This document shows, piece by piece, positions 44,860-54,181 of a DNA stretch of 64,000 nucleotides (its first letter is position 1; each line of letters starts with the position of its first letter). The notes beneath the pieces are model-generated. The model had not been told where the DNA came from and ran no database searches. It saw only the letters and a list, made by a program, of their open reading frames with translations. This stretch comes from Frankiales bacterium. GTDB taxonomy: Bacteria; Actinomycetota; Actinomycetes; Mycobacteriales; SCTD01. The stretch is from assembly GCA_025464695.1 (NCBI GenBank), contig JAODNQ010000003.1, positions 1-64,000 of the forward strand, in the 5' to 3' direction. A program made the translations under genes and the position numbers.

Positions 44860-45315
44860 GGTCGCCCCCTGCTGGTCCGTCCTGCCCCAGTGCGACCCGA
44901 CCGACTGGTGCTGCAGCTGCAGCCCTCCGCAGCCGACGCTCGGCCGCCCTGGTCGACGGGCTCAGGACAGTCGCGGAGGTCGACCACACGCTCGACCGAC
45001 CAGGGTCGTGAGCCTCTCCGGTCGAGACGGAAGAACATCGGTGCCGAGACCACGGACAGCAGCACCACGAGCACGAGCTGCAGGCACCCGACGACCAGCA
45101 CGTCGTGGCCTCTCCGGTCGCCACGTGCAGGCCCCCCCGACCGTGAGGACCTGGGACGCGTCGGTGCCGGTCGTGTCCGGGCGGGAACCAGCTCGACGCC
45201 AGGGGAGCCGGTCTCTGCGACGGGCGTGCTGGCACGACGCCCGACGACGGGGTCCCGGACCATGGACAACCGCCGGTCCGAGCAGGACGATCATGGGACC
45301 GACCGGGGAGGCGCC
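44860..45315. other. Intergenic region upstream of the secreted membrane protein
   Basis: 456 bases between a terminator and the next start. I see no protein-like frame and no recognisable promoter. Confidence 0.55.
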
Positions 45316-46146
45316 ATGAGGCGTGCTGGGTCATGGATGGCTGTCGGGATGCTGACCGCGTCGTTCGTCCTGCTCGCCGGGTCGGCGGCGCAGGCCGCGA
45401 CGGACGACAACGGCTGCGAGACGACCCCACCGACGCCGCTGACGACGGCGATCATCGCCCCCGTGCCGGCGATCACCGGTGACGAGGTCGCGGTCCAGGT
45501 GCTGACCTTCGGGCGGAGCCGCGAGCCCGACGCGTCCGAGGTGCGGCTCGGGCTCAGTCAGCCGCTCCCGCGAGAGGTCACCGCGCTGACGGTCTTCGTG
45601 GCGCAGTTCAAGCGTCAGGACGGTCGCAACCTGCGGCGGGCGTACCTGCGGGCCGACGCCCGCCTGACCGAGCGGCGCGACGGGCTGGTCCTGCGGGTCT
45701 GTGTCGACCCGGTCGTCGACGGCAGGGCGCTGTCCGCCGGGGAGTACACCGGCACGGTCGCCCTGGACGACCCGAGGGTCGCGGCGGCGGCGGCGACGTT
45801 CCGGGTGCAGCTGCAGTACGTACCGGCGGCGGGGCCCATGGCCGTCGCGGTCCTGGGCTGGCTGCTCGGGCTCGCGGGCGCGGTCACGACGGCGACCGGT
45901 CTGAGCTTCGCGTGGCACTACGTCCGCGACCACCTCCCCCGGCTGCTCTTCTCGGCGGCTGCTGCGGCGTCCGCCGCCATCACGGTGTCGCTGGCGCAGT
46001 ACTGGAGGGACCCGGTGTGGACCGGGGAGCCGGAGCTGTTCGTCACCTACCTCGTCACCACGGTGGGGGCGGCGTACGCGGCGGCCAACGCGTCGGGGTC
46101 GCTGTTCGTCAAGGAAGCCGCGCCGGGGACGCCGACGCCGTCCTAG
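45316..46146 (+). CDS. Secreted protein with C-terminal membrane helices, unknown function
   Basis: 276 residues. A signal peptide (MAVGMLTASFVLLAGSAAQA) is followed by an extracytoplasmic beta-rich domain of about 150 residues (GDEVAVQVLTFGRS, LSAGEYTGTVALDDPRV) and three hydrophobic segments (AVAVLGWLLGLAGAVTTATG, LLFSAAAAASAAITVSL, LFVTYLVTTVGAAYAAANAS). The layout suggests a membrane-anchored surface domain. The ATG has GGGGAGG four bases upstream. It converges on the patatin gene, with 19 bases between the stops. I do not recognise the family. Confidence 0.75.
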   Translation: MRRAGSWMAVGMLTASFVLLAGSAAQAATDDNGCETTPPTPLTTAIIAPVPAITGDEVAVQVLTFGRSREPDASEVRLGLSQPLPREVTALTVFVAQFKRQDGRNLRRAYLRADARLTERRDGLVLRVCVDPVVDGRALSAGEYTGTVALDDPRVAAAAATFRVQLQYVPAAGPMAVAVLGWLLGLAGAVTTATGLSFAWHYVRDHLPRLLFSAAAAASAAITVSLAQYWRDPVWTGEPELFVTYLVTTVGAAYAAANASGSLFVKEAAPGTPTPS

Positions 46147-46165
46147 AGGGACTGCCGGGGCCCGG

Positions 46166-47404
46166 TCAGCCCGGCGACGTCTGCCAGGGCAGGGCGCCGG
46201 AGCCGGAGCCAGCAAGCGCAGCGGCGGCGTCCTCGCGGCCCAGCGCGAGCGAGGCCTCCAGGAAGGACCCCTCGAACATGAGGTAACTCATGAGGTCTCC
46301 GCGGCGGGCGCCGTCCCCGCAGAGCAGGCGCGCGACCAGCGGCAGGTCCGGCCGGCGCAGGGAGCGCAGGACCCCGTGCGCGCCGCGGAACTCCCGGTCG
46401 AAGCACTCCGCCGCAAGAGCGCCCAGGCGTCCGCGCCGGTCGGGCCCGACGAACAGGTAGGGCACGAGGTGGTGCTGCCGGTCGCCGGCCGGCCGCCCGC
46501 CGCTCGTCCGCTGGCCCGCCTCCACCAGCCGGTTGACCTTCCCGAGCGTGCGCACGTCCTCGACCATGCGGTCCACCATCGCCGCGTCCATCACGTGCAC
46601 GAGGGCGTCGTCGACGTCCGGCGGCTCGTGCTCGACCTCTCCCGGCGGGTCGCTCGGGTAGACCACCGGGTGGGTCGCCACGATCACCACCGCGTCAGCG
46701 CCGAGCGCGAGGGCCGGCTTGAGCGGCACGTTCAGGCGCACGCCGCCGTCGAGGTACCAGCGCCCGCCGCCGTCCGCCTCGGGCCCGCCGGCGCCGTCGG
46801 GTATGCGGACTGGTGGGAACATCACCGGGATCGCGGCGGACGCGAGCACGTGGCTCGCGCCGATCTGGCCCCCGACGTAGTCGATGGGCCGGCCGTCGTC
46901 CGAGGGCGGGAGCGGCCCCGCGTCGGCGCGGTCGACGAAGACCACCGTCCGCCCGGTGCCGGCGGACGTGGTCACCACCGCCAGCGACACGGCCCCGCTG
47001 TCGACGTTGCGCCTCAGCTGCGCCCAGTCCACGACGCGCTCCGCGGTCGCCCGCAGAGGGGACGTGTCGACGAGGCCGAGCAGGCGCATGCCCGGCACGC
47101 CGGCGAGCTGCCCGACCCATCGGCCCGCAGCGCCAGGTCCCGTGCGGACCAGCGACCGGAAGACATCGGAGACGGAGATGCCGCGCCACACCCGGAGCAG
47201 GGCGTCGGCCTGCTCGTCGACGGGCAGGTGGGCGGTGGCGGCCAGCAGGACGGCGTTGATGGCACCGGCACTGGTGCCGACGTAGAGGTCCGGCCGGACG
47301 CCGGCGCGTGCCAGAGCGGGCAGCACGACCGAGAGCGTTCCTGCCTCGTAGGCCCCCCGAGCTCCCGCTCCGGCGACCACGACGGCCACCCGCCGGCCCG
47401 TCAC
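46166..47404 (-). CDS. Patatin-like phospholipase
   Basis: 412 residues. The oxyanion-hole motif GAGARGAYEAG is at 12-22, the nucleophile Ser45 is in GTSAG, and the catalytic Asp219 is in the DGG motif (WYLDGGVRLN). These are the three elements of the Ser-Asp dyad phospholipases, which release fatty acids from membrane lipids. No signal peptide is present. The C-terminal region (VPYLFVGPDRRGRLGALAAE) resembles other bacterial patatins. The GTG start overlaps the stop of the small membrane-protein gene (GTGA). The divergent neighbours are haem peroxidases, so it may supply their fatty-acid substrate. Confidence 0.92.
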   Translation of the reverse strand: MTGRRVAVVVAGAGARGAYEAGTLSVVLPALARAGVRPDLYVGTSAGAINAVLLAATAHLPVDEQADALLRVWRGISVSDVFRSLVRTGPGAAGRWVGQLAGVPGMRLLGLVDTSPLRATAERVVDWAQLRRNVDSGAVSLAVVTTSAGTGRTVVFVDRADAGPLPPSDDGRPIDYVGGQIGASHVLASAAIPVMFPPVRIPDGAGGPEADGGGRWYLDGGVRLNVPLKPALALGADAVVIVATHPVVYPSDPPGEVEHEPPDVDDALVHVMDAAMVDRMVEDVRTLGKVNRLVEAGQRTSGGRPAGDRQHHLVPYLFVGPDRRGRLGALAAECFDREFRGAHGVLRSLRRPDLPLVARLLCGDGARRGDLMSYLMFEGSFLEASLALGREDAAAALAGSGSGALPWQTSPG

Positions 47405-47769
47405 TCGCGCTGCGCTCCCACGGCGAGGGCGAGGTTGACCGCGGAGATGGCCGTCGCCATGCGCCCCGCACGCGGCGGCAGGTCACCGCACCGCCACGCG
47501 ACCGCGGCGGACACGGTGTCGGTGGCGTGCACGAGCACCGCCAGCCGTCTGGCCCGCTGCAGCTCGGCGCCACGCAGCAGCACCAGATCACCCGCCAGCA
47601 GCACGGTCCGGATGCCGAACATCCGGAACGGGTAGACGCCCGAACGGTCGACCCGGGGGTCCGTGCCGAGCCTTCGCAGCAGGAGCTCCGGCGCCAGCAG
47701 GCCGAGTGCGCCGTTGGTGAGCCTGATCGCCGCGAGGACCTTGCGCGGCACGCTCGCGGTGATCGCCAT
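47401..47769 (-). CDS. Small membrane protein upstream of the patatin
   Basis: 122 residues with three or four hydrophobic segments (LTNGALGLLAPELL, FGIRTVLLAGDLVLL, LVHATDTVSAAVAW, TAISAVNLALAVGA). The chosen ATG gives the N-terminus MAITASVPRKVLAAIRLTNG; an upstream start would add an Arg-rich stretch. It shows the RxxGxR...FGIRxVxLG-type spacing seen in small four-helix proteins of actinobacteria, but I cannot assign a family with confidence. It is translationally coupled to the patatin and divergent from the peroxidase operon. Confidence 0.72.
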   Translation of the reverse strand: MAITASVPRKVLAAIRLTNGALGLLAPELLLRRLGTDPRVDRSGVYPFRMFGIRTVLLAGDLVLLRGAELQRARRLAVLVHATDTVSAAVAWRCGDLPPRAGRMATAISAVNLALAVGAQRE

Positions 47770-47949
47770 CCAGGCCTCCGGCCGTCGCCGGCCTCGGCCG
47801 GGGCCGCACGGTGGCACCGACCGGTCTGGCGTGTCAACGCGCTGGGGCGAACGTGCCCGATCAGCCCTTCACAACGCCGACGGCCTGGGCCAACCTCGGC
47901 CGAGGCCGCCCGTGCTGATCACGGCGACCTGCGAACTCGGGGGAACGCT

Positions 47950-49212
47950 GTGCCGCACCAGGTCGCTGTCACGGTCCGCGCCCCCGTGCTGCCCGGACGC
48001 CGGGAGGCGCTGGAGGAGGTGCTCCGCGGCCTGCGCGCCGAGGGCGACCGGCTGCCGTTCTCACGGCTGAAGGGCACGCACTTCGCCCGGCTCTTCGTCC
48101 TCGACGGGTTCGTGCCGGACGACGGGCCGGCCGTCCCGGACTCGCTGGTGTACATGGCTGACGTCGACGGGTCCGCCCGGGCTCATCTCCTCGCCCTGGC
48201 GACGACGGTCGACCCCAGCCTGGACGTGGCCTTCTGCCACTGCGCGGACTACCCGCAGGTGCCGACCCCGCTCGGACGCGTCGCCTGGCTGCAGCAGCAC
48301 GCACTGCAGAGCGCCGCCTACTACGTCCACGCCGTCGGCCGCTCCTGCCCGCAGGTCCAGGCGGAAGCCCGGCTGCAGGACGAGCTGGCCGACGTCGCCG
48401 ACGCCCTGCCGCCGGAGGCCGCGCGGACGTCACCGCAGGCTCTGCGCCGGACGCTGCTGCACACTCTGCTGCAGCGACCGGGGTGGGCGTGGGCGTGCCG
48501 ACCCGCTCGCGGCGCCGGCCTGCTGCACCGCGGCCGGGAAGTGGTGCACGCACTCGCCGTCCCGCTGCTCCTGCTGCCACTGCTCCCGGTCCTGCTCCCC
48601 GCGCTCGCCACCGTGCTGCTGCTCGTGCGGCTCCAGGAGCGCACCGACGTGCCCCACTTGGGGCCCCCGGACCCCGACCACGTCGCGCGCGTCGAGGCGT
48701 GCGAGGACGTGGGAGCGCAGAACGCCTTCACGGCTGCCGGGCCGCTCAAGCCCGGGCGCGTCCGGCACGCGGCCGTCCGCGTCGCGCTGTACGGCCTGGA
48801 CTACGCGTGTCGTCACGTCTACTCCCGGGACCAGCTCGCCGGTGTGCGCACCATCCACTTCGCCCGCTGGATGTTCCTGGACGACGACCGTCGCGTGCTG
48901 TTCGCCAGCGCGTACGACGGCAGCCAGGAGAGCTACATGGACGACTTCATCGACCGGCTCAGCTGGGGCGTGAACCTCGTGTTCAGCAACGGCGTCGGCT
49001 ACCCGCGTACCCGCTGGTTGGTGCTGGACGGGGCGCGGGACGAGGTGTCGTACAAGCAGTACCTGCGCACACGGCAGGTGCCGACGACCGTCTTCTTCTC
49101 GGCCTACGACACCCTGCCGGCCACGCACATCGACAGCAACGCACGCCTCCGCGCCGGGGTGGCGCACGCGGCCGACGAGCAGGAGGCCGCGCGATGGCTC
49201 ATGTCGCTGTGA
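47950..49212 (+). CDS. Two-domain protein with duplicated HFAR motif, first gene of the haem peroxidase operon
   Basis: 420 residues in two similar halves. The motif HFAR followed by FVLD or MFLDD occurs at 44-47 (GTHFARLFVLD) and 303-306 (IHFARWMFLDD), and both halves continue with a strand reading LVYMADVDG or VLFASAYDG. This looks like a duplicated ferredoxin-like (dimeric alpha-beta barrel) fold, the fold also used by DyP peroxidases, but haem-binding motifs are missing. A strongly hydrophobic hairpin (LAVPLLLLPLLPVLLPALATVLLLV, split by Pro) separates the halves and may anchor it in the membrane. The GTG start has GGGGGAA upstream. The end overlaps the DyP-fusion gene. Confidence 0.78.
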   Translation: MPHQVAVTVRAPVLPGRREALEEVLRGLRAEGDRLPFSRLKGTHFARLFVLDGFVPDDGPAVPDSLVYMADVDGSARAHLLALATTVDPSLDVAFCHCADYPQVPTPLGRVAWLQQHALQSAAYYVHAVGRSCPQVQAEARLQDELADVADALPPEAARTSPQALRRTLLHTLLQRPGWAWACRPARGAGLLHRGREVVHALAVPLLLLPLLPVLLPALATVLLLVRLQERTDVPHLGPPDPDHVARVEACEDVGAQNAFTAAGPLKPGRVRHAAVRVALYGLDYACRHVYSRDQLAGVRTIHFARWMFLDDDRRVLFASAYDGSQESYMDDFIDRLSWGVNLVFSNGVGYPRTRWLVLDGARDEVSYKQYLRTRQVPTTVFFSAYDTLPATHIDSNARLRAGVAHAADEQEAARWLMSL

Positions 49213-52200
49213 GCGAGCCGCTCGACACCGACGACGTCCAGGGAGTGCTGGCGCGGGGCTTCGGGCACTTGAAGCAGGCGGCGTTCCTGCTCGTCACGGT
49301 CGACGACCCGTCCCAGGCGCGGCCGGCGCTGCGCCGGCTGGGGCGGTCGGTCACCAGCGCGGCGTCGCCCACGTCCTCGTCCGCCGTCAACGTCGCCCTG
49401 ACAGCCGAAGGGGTGCGCGCGCTGACGCAGGCGCCGCTGCACGCCGGTTTCGGCGAGCCCTTCGCGCAGGGCATGACGTCGCCCTACCGGAGTCGGGTGC
49501 TCGGCGACCACGGCGAGGACGCGCCCGAGCACTGGGCCTGGGGCGGCCCGAACACAGAGCCCGTGCACCTGCTGCTGATGCTCTACGGCCTCGACGCGGC
49601 GACGCTCGGCGGGCTGGTCGAGCAGGTGACCGGCGAGGTCCTCGCCGGCGGCATGCGCGTGCTGGTCCGGCTCGACACCGACCCGCTCAGCGACCGGGAG
49701 CCGTTCGGGTTCCGTGACGGGCTGTCCCAGCCCGCCGTCGCGGGGTTCGAGGAGCACGCCGCGCAGGGCGCCGTGGCCAGCGGGGAGTTCGTCCTGGGCT
49801 ACCGCAACGAGTACGGGCAGCGGACCTTCCGCCCACTGCTCACACTCGACGCCGACCCCGACCGGCTGCTGCCGCGCGCACACGACGCCGGGGGCGCGCC
49901 CGACCTCGGCCGCAACGGCACCTACCTGGTCCTGCGCCAGCTGGAGCAGGACGTCGAGGGCTTCTGGACGTGGGTGGACCGCGCGTCCGCCGGGTCCGAC
50001 GGCACGCCTGACCCGGCCCGGCGCGAGCAGCTGGCGGCCAAGCTGGTGGGCCGGTGGCCGAGTGGCGCCCCGGTCACGCTGAGCCCCGACACCGACGACC
50101 CGTCGCTGGCTGACGCCAACGACTTCGGCTACGCCTCCGATGACCGTCTCGGGCTGCGGTGCCCCGTCGGGGCGCACGTGCGGCGCGTGAACCCCCGCGA
50201 CAGTCTCGAGCCCCAGCCGGGCACGCCCCGGTCGCTCGAGGTCAACCGCCGGCACCGGCTGCTGCGGCGCGGCCGCAGCTACACCGGGGCGGACGGGGAG
50301 CGCGGGCTCGCCTTCCTCTGCCTGGGTGCCAACCTCGCGCGGCAGTACGAGTTCGTGCAGCACAGCTGGGTCAACGACCCGGCCTTCGCCGGCCTCTGCG
50401 ACAGCACGGACCCTCTGGTCGGGCCGCGCCACGGCGGTGGCGGCGGCGACTTCGTCGAGCCCGCGGTGCACCTGCGGCGTCGGCACCGGGGGTTGCCGCA
50501 GTTCGTGCACGTCCGCGGCGGCGCCTACTTCTTCCTGCCCGGCCGTCGCGCGCTCGCCCACCTGCTCCAGGACCCGGCCGACCCCGGCGCCCGCACCGAC
50601 GGAAGGACCCGCAGCATGCTCCAGCGCACGGAGACGACGGGCACGAACCACGGCGAGTACCACGGCGCCCTGCACTGGCGCGCCTTCCGCGGGCTGGCGC
50701 GCGCCCTGGACCACCGCCGCGGCTGGGACCGACTGCCGGTTCCGCTCGGCCTGGCCGTCCTCGTCGGGCTGCGGGACGCGCTGCGGCGCGACAACCTGCA
50801 CGACACCGCGTCGCTGCCGACGCTCCCTCTCCCTCGGCTTCCGCGACCGTCACCGACGGTGCGCACCGGCCGGACCGTGGACGGCAGCTACAACGACCTG
50901 GAGCACCCGCGCGCCGGGATGGCGGGAGCGCGGTTCGGGCGCAACATCCGCCTGGACGCGCTGCCGACGTCCACTGCAGCGGACGTGCTCGAGCCGAGCC
51001 CCCGCCGGCTCAGCCTGGAGCTGATGACGCGACGCGAGCTGATCCCCGCCGAGTCGGTCAACGCCCTCGTCGCGGCGTGGCTGCAGTGGATGATCCGCGA
51101 CTGGTTCAGCCACGGGGCGGGCCCCGCGCAGGACCCGTGGCGGATCGAGCTGGACGACGACGACCCGTGGCCGGAGCGGCCCATGAGGATCCCGCGCACC
51201 CCGGACGACCCGACGCGCCTTCCCGGCACCCCGGGCCCGCGCACGTCCGTCAACACCTGCAGCCACTGGTGGGACGCGTCCCAGATCTACGGCACGACGC
51301 CGGAGTACCAGAAGGCTGTGCGCACCGATGCCGACGGGATGCTGCGCGTGCTGGCCGACGGGACGCTGCCGGTGCCGGAGGGCGAGGGCGGCCCGACGAA
51401 GGAGCCGGGCTTCTGGCTGGGACTCGTCCTGCTGCAGACCGCCTTCACCCGGGAGCACAACGCCGTCTGCGCGGCCCTGCACGAGGCGTACCCGGACTAC
51501 GGCGACGAGGAGCTGTTCCAGCGTGCCCGCCTGGTCGTGGCGGCGCTCATCGCGAAGATCCACACCACGGAGTGGACCCCCGCCGTCATCAGCCACCCCA
51601 CGACCGTCACCGGCATGCGGGCGAACTGGTGGGGCCTGGCCGGTGAGCGGGTGACGCGTGCCTTCGGCCGCATCAGCGGCAGCGAGGTGATCAGCGGGAT
51701 CCCGGGGGCCGAGACCGACAGCTACGGCGTGCCGTACTCCCTCACCGAGGAGTTCACCGCCGTCTACCGGATGCACCCGCTGATGCCTGACGAGTTCTCG
51801 CTGCGCTCCCACGTCGACGACGCGGAGCTGCGCGCGGAAGCGACGACGCTGCGCGAGATGTCCGGGGCCGGCGCCCTCGAGCTGCTCGAGGACATCCCCA
51901 TGGTCGACCTGCTCTACAGCTTCGGCACGCTGCATCCCGGCCTCGTCACCCTGCACAACTTCCCCCGCTTCCTGCAGGAGTTCGTCCGGCCGGACGGGCA
52001 GCTGATGGACCTCGCGGCGGCCGACATCCTGCGCCACCGGGAGATGTCCGTGCCCCGGTACTGCGCGTTCCGCAAGGAGCTCGGCATGACGGTGCCGTCC
52101 AGGTTCGAGGACCTGACGGAGGACCCGGCGACGGCGGCACGCCTGCGGGAGCTGTACGACGGCGACCTGGACCGGGTCGACCTGATGGTCGGCCTGTACG

Positions 52201-52457
52201 CCGAGCGGCGTCCGGCCGGCTTCGCCTTCAGCGACACCGCCTTCCGGATCTTCATCGTCATGGCATCGCGCCGTCTCAACAGCGACCGTTTCCTCACCGT
52301 CGACTTCACGCCGGCCGTCTACACGCCCGTCGGCCTGCGGTGGGTGGCCGAGACCACGATGGAGGACGTGCTCCTGCGGCACTACCCCGAGCTCCGACCG
52401 GCGCTCCGCGGGCTGGACAACGCCTTCCTGCCCTGGAAGCGGGCGGGGACGTCCTGA
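49194..52457 (+). CDS. Fusion of DyP-type peroxidase and cyclooxygenase/alpha-dioxygenase-type haem peroxidase
   Basis: 1,087 residues with two haem domains in one frame. The N-terminal half (to about 490) is a dye-decolorising peroxidase: GFRDG at 172-176 with Asp175, the candidate proximal His328 in CPVGAHVRR, and Arg358/359 as candidate distal Arg. The C-terminal half (from about 555) belongs to the animal haem peroxidase/PGHS superfamily: HWWDASQIYG, REHNAVCAAL, IAKIHTTEWTP (H790), and VYRMHPLMPD, in which Y858 corresponds to the catalytic Tyr and H861 to the proximal His of cyclooxygenases. The segment WMIRDWFSHG has Arg635 where alpha-dioxygenases have the distal His. The ATG has AGGAGG seven bases upstream. 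Confidence 0.88.
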   Translation: MAHVAVSEPLDTDDVQGVLARGFGHLKQAAFLLVTVDDPSQARPALRRLGRSVTSAASPTSSSAVNVALTAEGVRALTQAPLHAGFGEPFAQGMTSPYRSRVLGDHGEDAPEHWAWGGPNTEPVHLLLMLYGLDAATLGGLVEQVTGEVLAGGMRVLVRLDTDPLSDREPFGFRDGLSQPAVAGFEEHAAQGAVASGEFVLGYRNEYGQRTFRPLLTLDADPDRLLPRAHDAGGAPDLGRNGTYLVLRQLEQDVEGFWTWVDRASAGSDGTPDPARREQLAAKLVGRWPSGAPVTLSPDTDDPSLADANDFGYASDDRLGLRCPVGAHVRRVNPRDSLEPQPGTPRSLEVNRRHRLLRRGRSYTGADGERGLAFLCLGANLARQYEFVQHSWVNDPAFAGLCDSTDPLVGPRHGGGGGDFVEPAVHLRRRHRGLPQFVHVRGGAYFFLPGRRALAHLLQDPADPGARTDGRTRSMLQRTETTGTNHGEYHGALHWRAFRGLARALDHRRGWDRLPVPLGLAVLVGLRDALRRDNLHDTASLPTLPLPRLPRPSPTVRTGRTVDGSYNDLEHPRAGMAGARFGRNIRLDALPTSTAADVLEPSPRRLSLELMTRRELIPAESVNALVAAWLQWMIRDWFSHGAGPAQDPWRIELDDDDPWPERPMRIPRTPDDPTRLPGTPGPRTSVNTCSHWWDASQIYGTTPEYQKAVRTDADGMLRVLADGTLPVPEGEGGPTKEPGFWLGLVLLQTAFTREHNAVCAALHEAYPDYGDEELFQRARLVVAALIAKIHTTEWTPAVISHPTTVTGMRANWWGLAGERVTRAFGRISGSEVISGIPGAETDSYGVPYSLTEEFTAVYRMHPLMPDEFSLRSHVDDAELRAEATTLREMSGAGALELLEDIPMVDLLYSFGTLHPGLVTLHNFPRFLQEFVRPDGQLMDLAAADILRHREMSVPRYCAFRKELGMTVPSRFEDLTEDPATAARLRELYDGDLDRVDLMVGLYAERRPAGFAFSDTAFRIFIVMASRRLNSDRFLTVDFTPAVYTPVGLRWVAETTMEDVLLRHYPELRPALRGLDNAFLPWKRAGTS

Positions 52458-52501
52458 CGACGGTCCACGCGGAGCGACGGGGAGCGCAGGAGGAGACCGA
52501 C

Positions 52502-54154
52502 ATGCCAGGGACAGGTCCGACGAGGACGGCGGCGCAGCGGTTCAGCGCGGCCGGGGAGGCGCTGATCCGCGCCGAGCACCGCGTCGACCACCGGGTCCGC
52601 CCCTGGATCGACCGGCTCGTCCGGCCGCTGCTCCAGGCCCTCGTGCAGCAGATCGCACTGCGCCGCGGCGCGGGGCTGGGCCTGCGCGTCGCAGAGGAAC
52701 GACAGCTGCCCGACGAGGCCGACCTCGTGCGTCAGATCGTCGCGCAGATGTCGGCGTACGTGGCCCGCGAGCACGCCCCGGGGACGGCGGAACGCGTCGG
52801 CAACACGAAGACGTACGGCGTCGTGCGCGGCGTGCTGCGCGTGCTGCCCGACCTGCCCCCCGAGCTCCGGCGCGGCCTGTTCGCGCAGGAGGCGGAGCAC
52901 CCCGCGTGGGTGCGCTTCGCCGGACCCGGCCCGGCGTCCCCGCCCGACCTCGACGACAACGGCATCCTCAGCCTCGGCGTCAAGGTGATGGGCGTGCCGG
53001 GCCCGAAGCTGCTCGACGACGAGCAGCACACGCAGGACTTCACCGGCATCAGCGCGCCCACGTTCACGACGAGCGACCTGCGGGCGAACCTGGAGCTGCA
53101 GCGCGCGGTGTACGCCGGCACGGAGCTGCTGCACTTCCTGCGCCACCCCGTCGACCTGGTGATGCAGGGCCTGTACGCCAAGGTGCACGCCAACCCGCTC
53201 GCAGCCCGCTACTGGAGCTGCGTGCCCTACCTCCTGGGGGAGGGCCAGGCGATGCAGTACAGCTTCGTCCCCTCGGCCCCGTTGCGGTCGACGGTCCCGC
53301 GGCACCCGAGGCCCGACTACCTGCGGGACGCCCTGACCGCGACCCTGGCCGCGCAGCCCGTCGTCTTCGACCTGCTGCTGATGCTGCAGACCGACCCGCG
53401 TCGCATGCCGGTCGAGGACGCGTCGGTGGTCTGGCCGGAGCGCCTGTCCCCCTGGCGACCGGTGGCGACGCTGGAGCTGCCGGTCCAGCACCTCGACCCG
53501 GCCGAGCAGCGCGCCCTGGCCCGGTCGATGTCGTTCAACCCGTGGCACTGCCTGCCGGAGCACCGCCCGCTGGGCAACCAGGGCCGGGCCCGCCGGGAGA
53601 TCTACCTCGAGCTGTCCCGACTGCGGCAGCGGATGAACGGCACACCGCACGTCGAGCCCATCGCCCCTCCTGACCTGGAGCCTCCCATGCTGTTCCGGAC
53701 CACGTCCCTGCCCTCCACCCGCCCGGACGCTGCTGCCCTGACCGGGCTGCGCAACGACGAGCTCGACGCCCTGTTCCGGGCCAGCCCGGCCGGCCAGGGC
53801 CCGGGAGGCAGACTGCGCGGCACCGCACTGCTGTTCCCGGGGACCCGAGTCGCCCGGCTGCTCGCGCGGCTCGCCTACCTGCTCGTGTGGCAGGGGAAGG
53901 TGACGGACGACTCCCGGCGGTCGCTGAAGAACCTGGTGGGACCGCTGCGCACCCTGGCTATAGAGGCCCAGCTGTCCCACGACCGCAGCTGGGTCGACGG
54001 CGGTGAGTGCGTCCTCATCGACTACTCGCAGACCTCGACGATCGCCCACATGGTCCGCGACGAGGTGCGCCTGGTCGCCCCCGACCTGTACCTCGGGGTC
54101 GTCTGGCTGTGGCGGCGCCGGGTCGCCTGGTTCGCCCTGCGCTCGGCCGGCTGA
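52502..54154 (+). CDS. Catalase-like haem protein with a C-terminal extra domain
   Basis: 550 residues. The first 390 belong to the catalase-like superfamily near the y4iL-type group: RDxTGIS-like TQDFTGISAPTFTT, and FNPWHCLPEHRPLGNQGRARREIY at 345-368. Classical catalase residues are not all there: no RVVHAKG distal His segment and no RxxxY proximal Tyr motif is seen, so this is not an ordinary catalase. Related proteins include the catalase-fold allene oxide synthases that act on fatty-acid hydroperoxides. A C-terminal domain of about 150 residues (WQGKVTDDSRRSL, LIDYSQTSTIAHMVRDE, LVAPDLYLGVVWL) is unfamiliar to me. It starts at ATG 52502 with AGGAGG upstream, 44 bases after the fusion gene. 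Confidence 0.82.
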   Translation: MPGTGPTRTAAQRFSAAGEALIRAEHRVDHRVRPWIDRLVRPLLQALVQQIALRRGAGLGLRVAEERQLPDEADLVRQIVAQMSAYVAREHAPGTAERVGNTKTYGVVRGVLRVLPDLPPELRRGLFAQEAEHPAWVRFAGPGPASPPDLDDNGILSLGVKVMGVPGPKLLDDEQHTQDFTGISAPTFTTSDLRANLELQRAVYAGTELLHFLRHPVDLVMQGLYAKVHANPLAARYWSCVPYLLGEGQAMQYSFVPSAPLRSTVPRHPRPDYLRDALTATLAAQPVVFDLLLMLQTDPRRMPVEDASVVWPERLSPWRPVATLELPVQHLDPAEQRALARSMSFNPWHCLPEHRPLGNQGRARREIYLELSRLRQRMNGTPHVEPIAPPDLEPPMLFRTTSLPSTRPDAAALTGLRNDELDALFRASPAGQGPGGRLRGTALLFPGTRVARLLARLAYLLVWQGKVTDDSRRSLKNLVGPLRTLAIEAQLSHDRSWVDGGECVLIDYSQTSTIAHMVRDEVRLVAPDLYLGVVWLWRRRVAWFALRSAG

Positions 54155-54181
54155 GCCGGCCACGGGCCGCGGGGAGTCACG

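Noticed and set aside
52502..54154. Ordinary hydrogen-peroxide catalase
   Set aside because: The distal His segment and the RxxxY proximal Tyr motif of true catalases are not found; the protein matches the catalase-like fold only.
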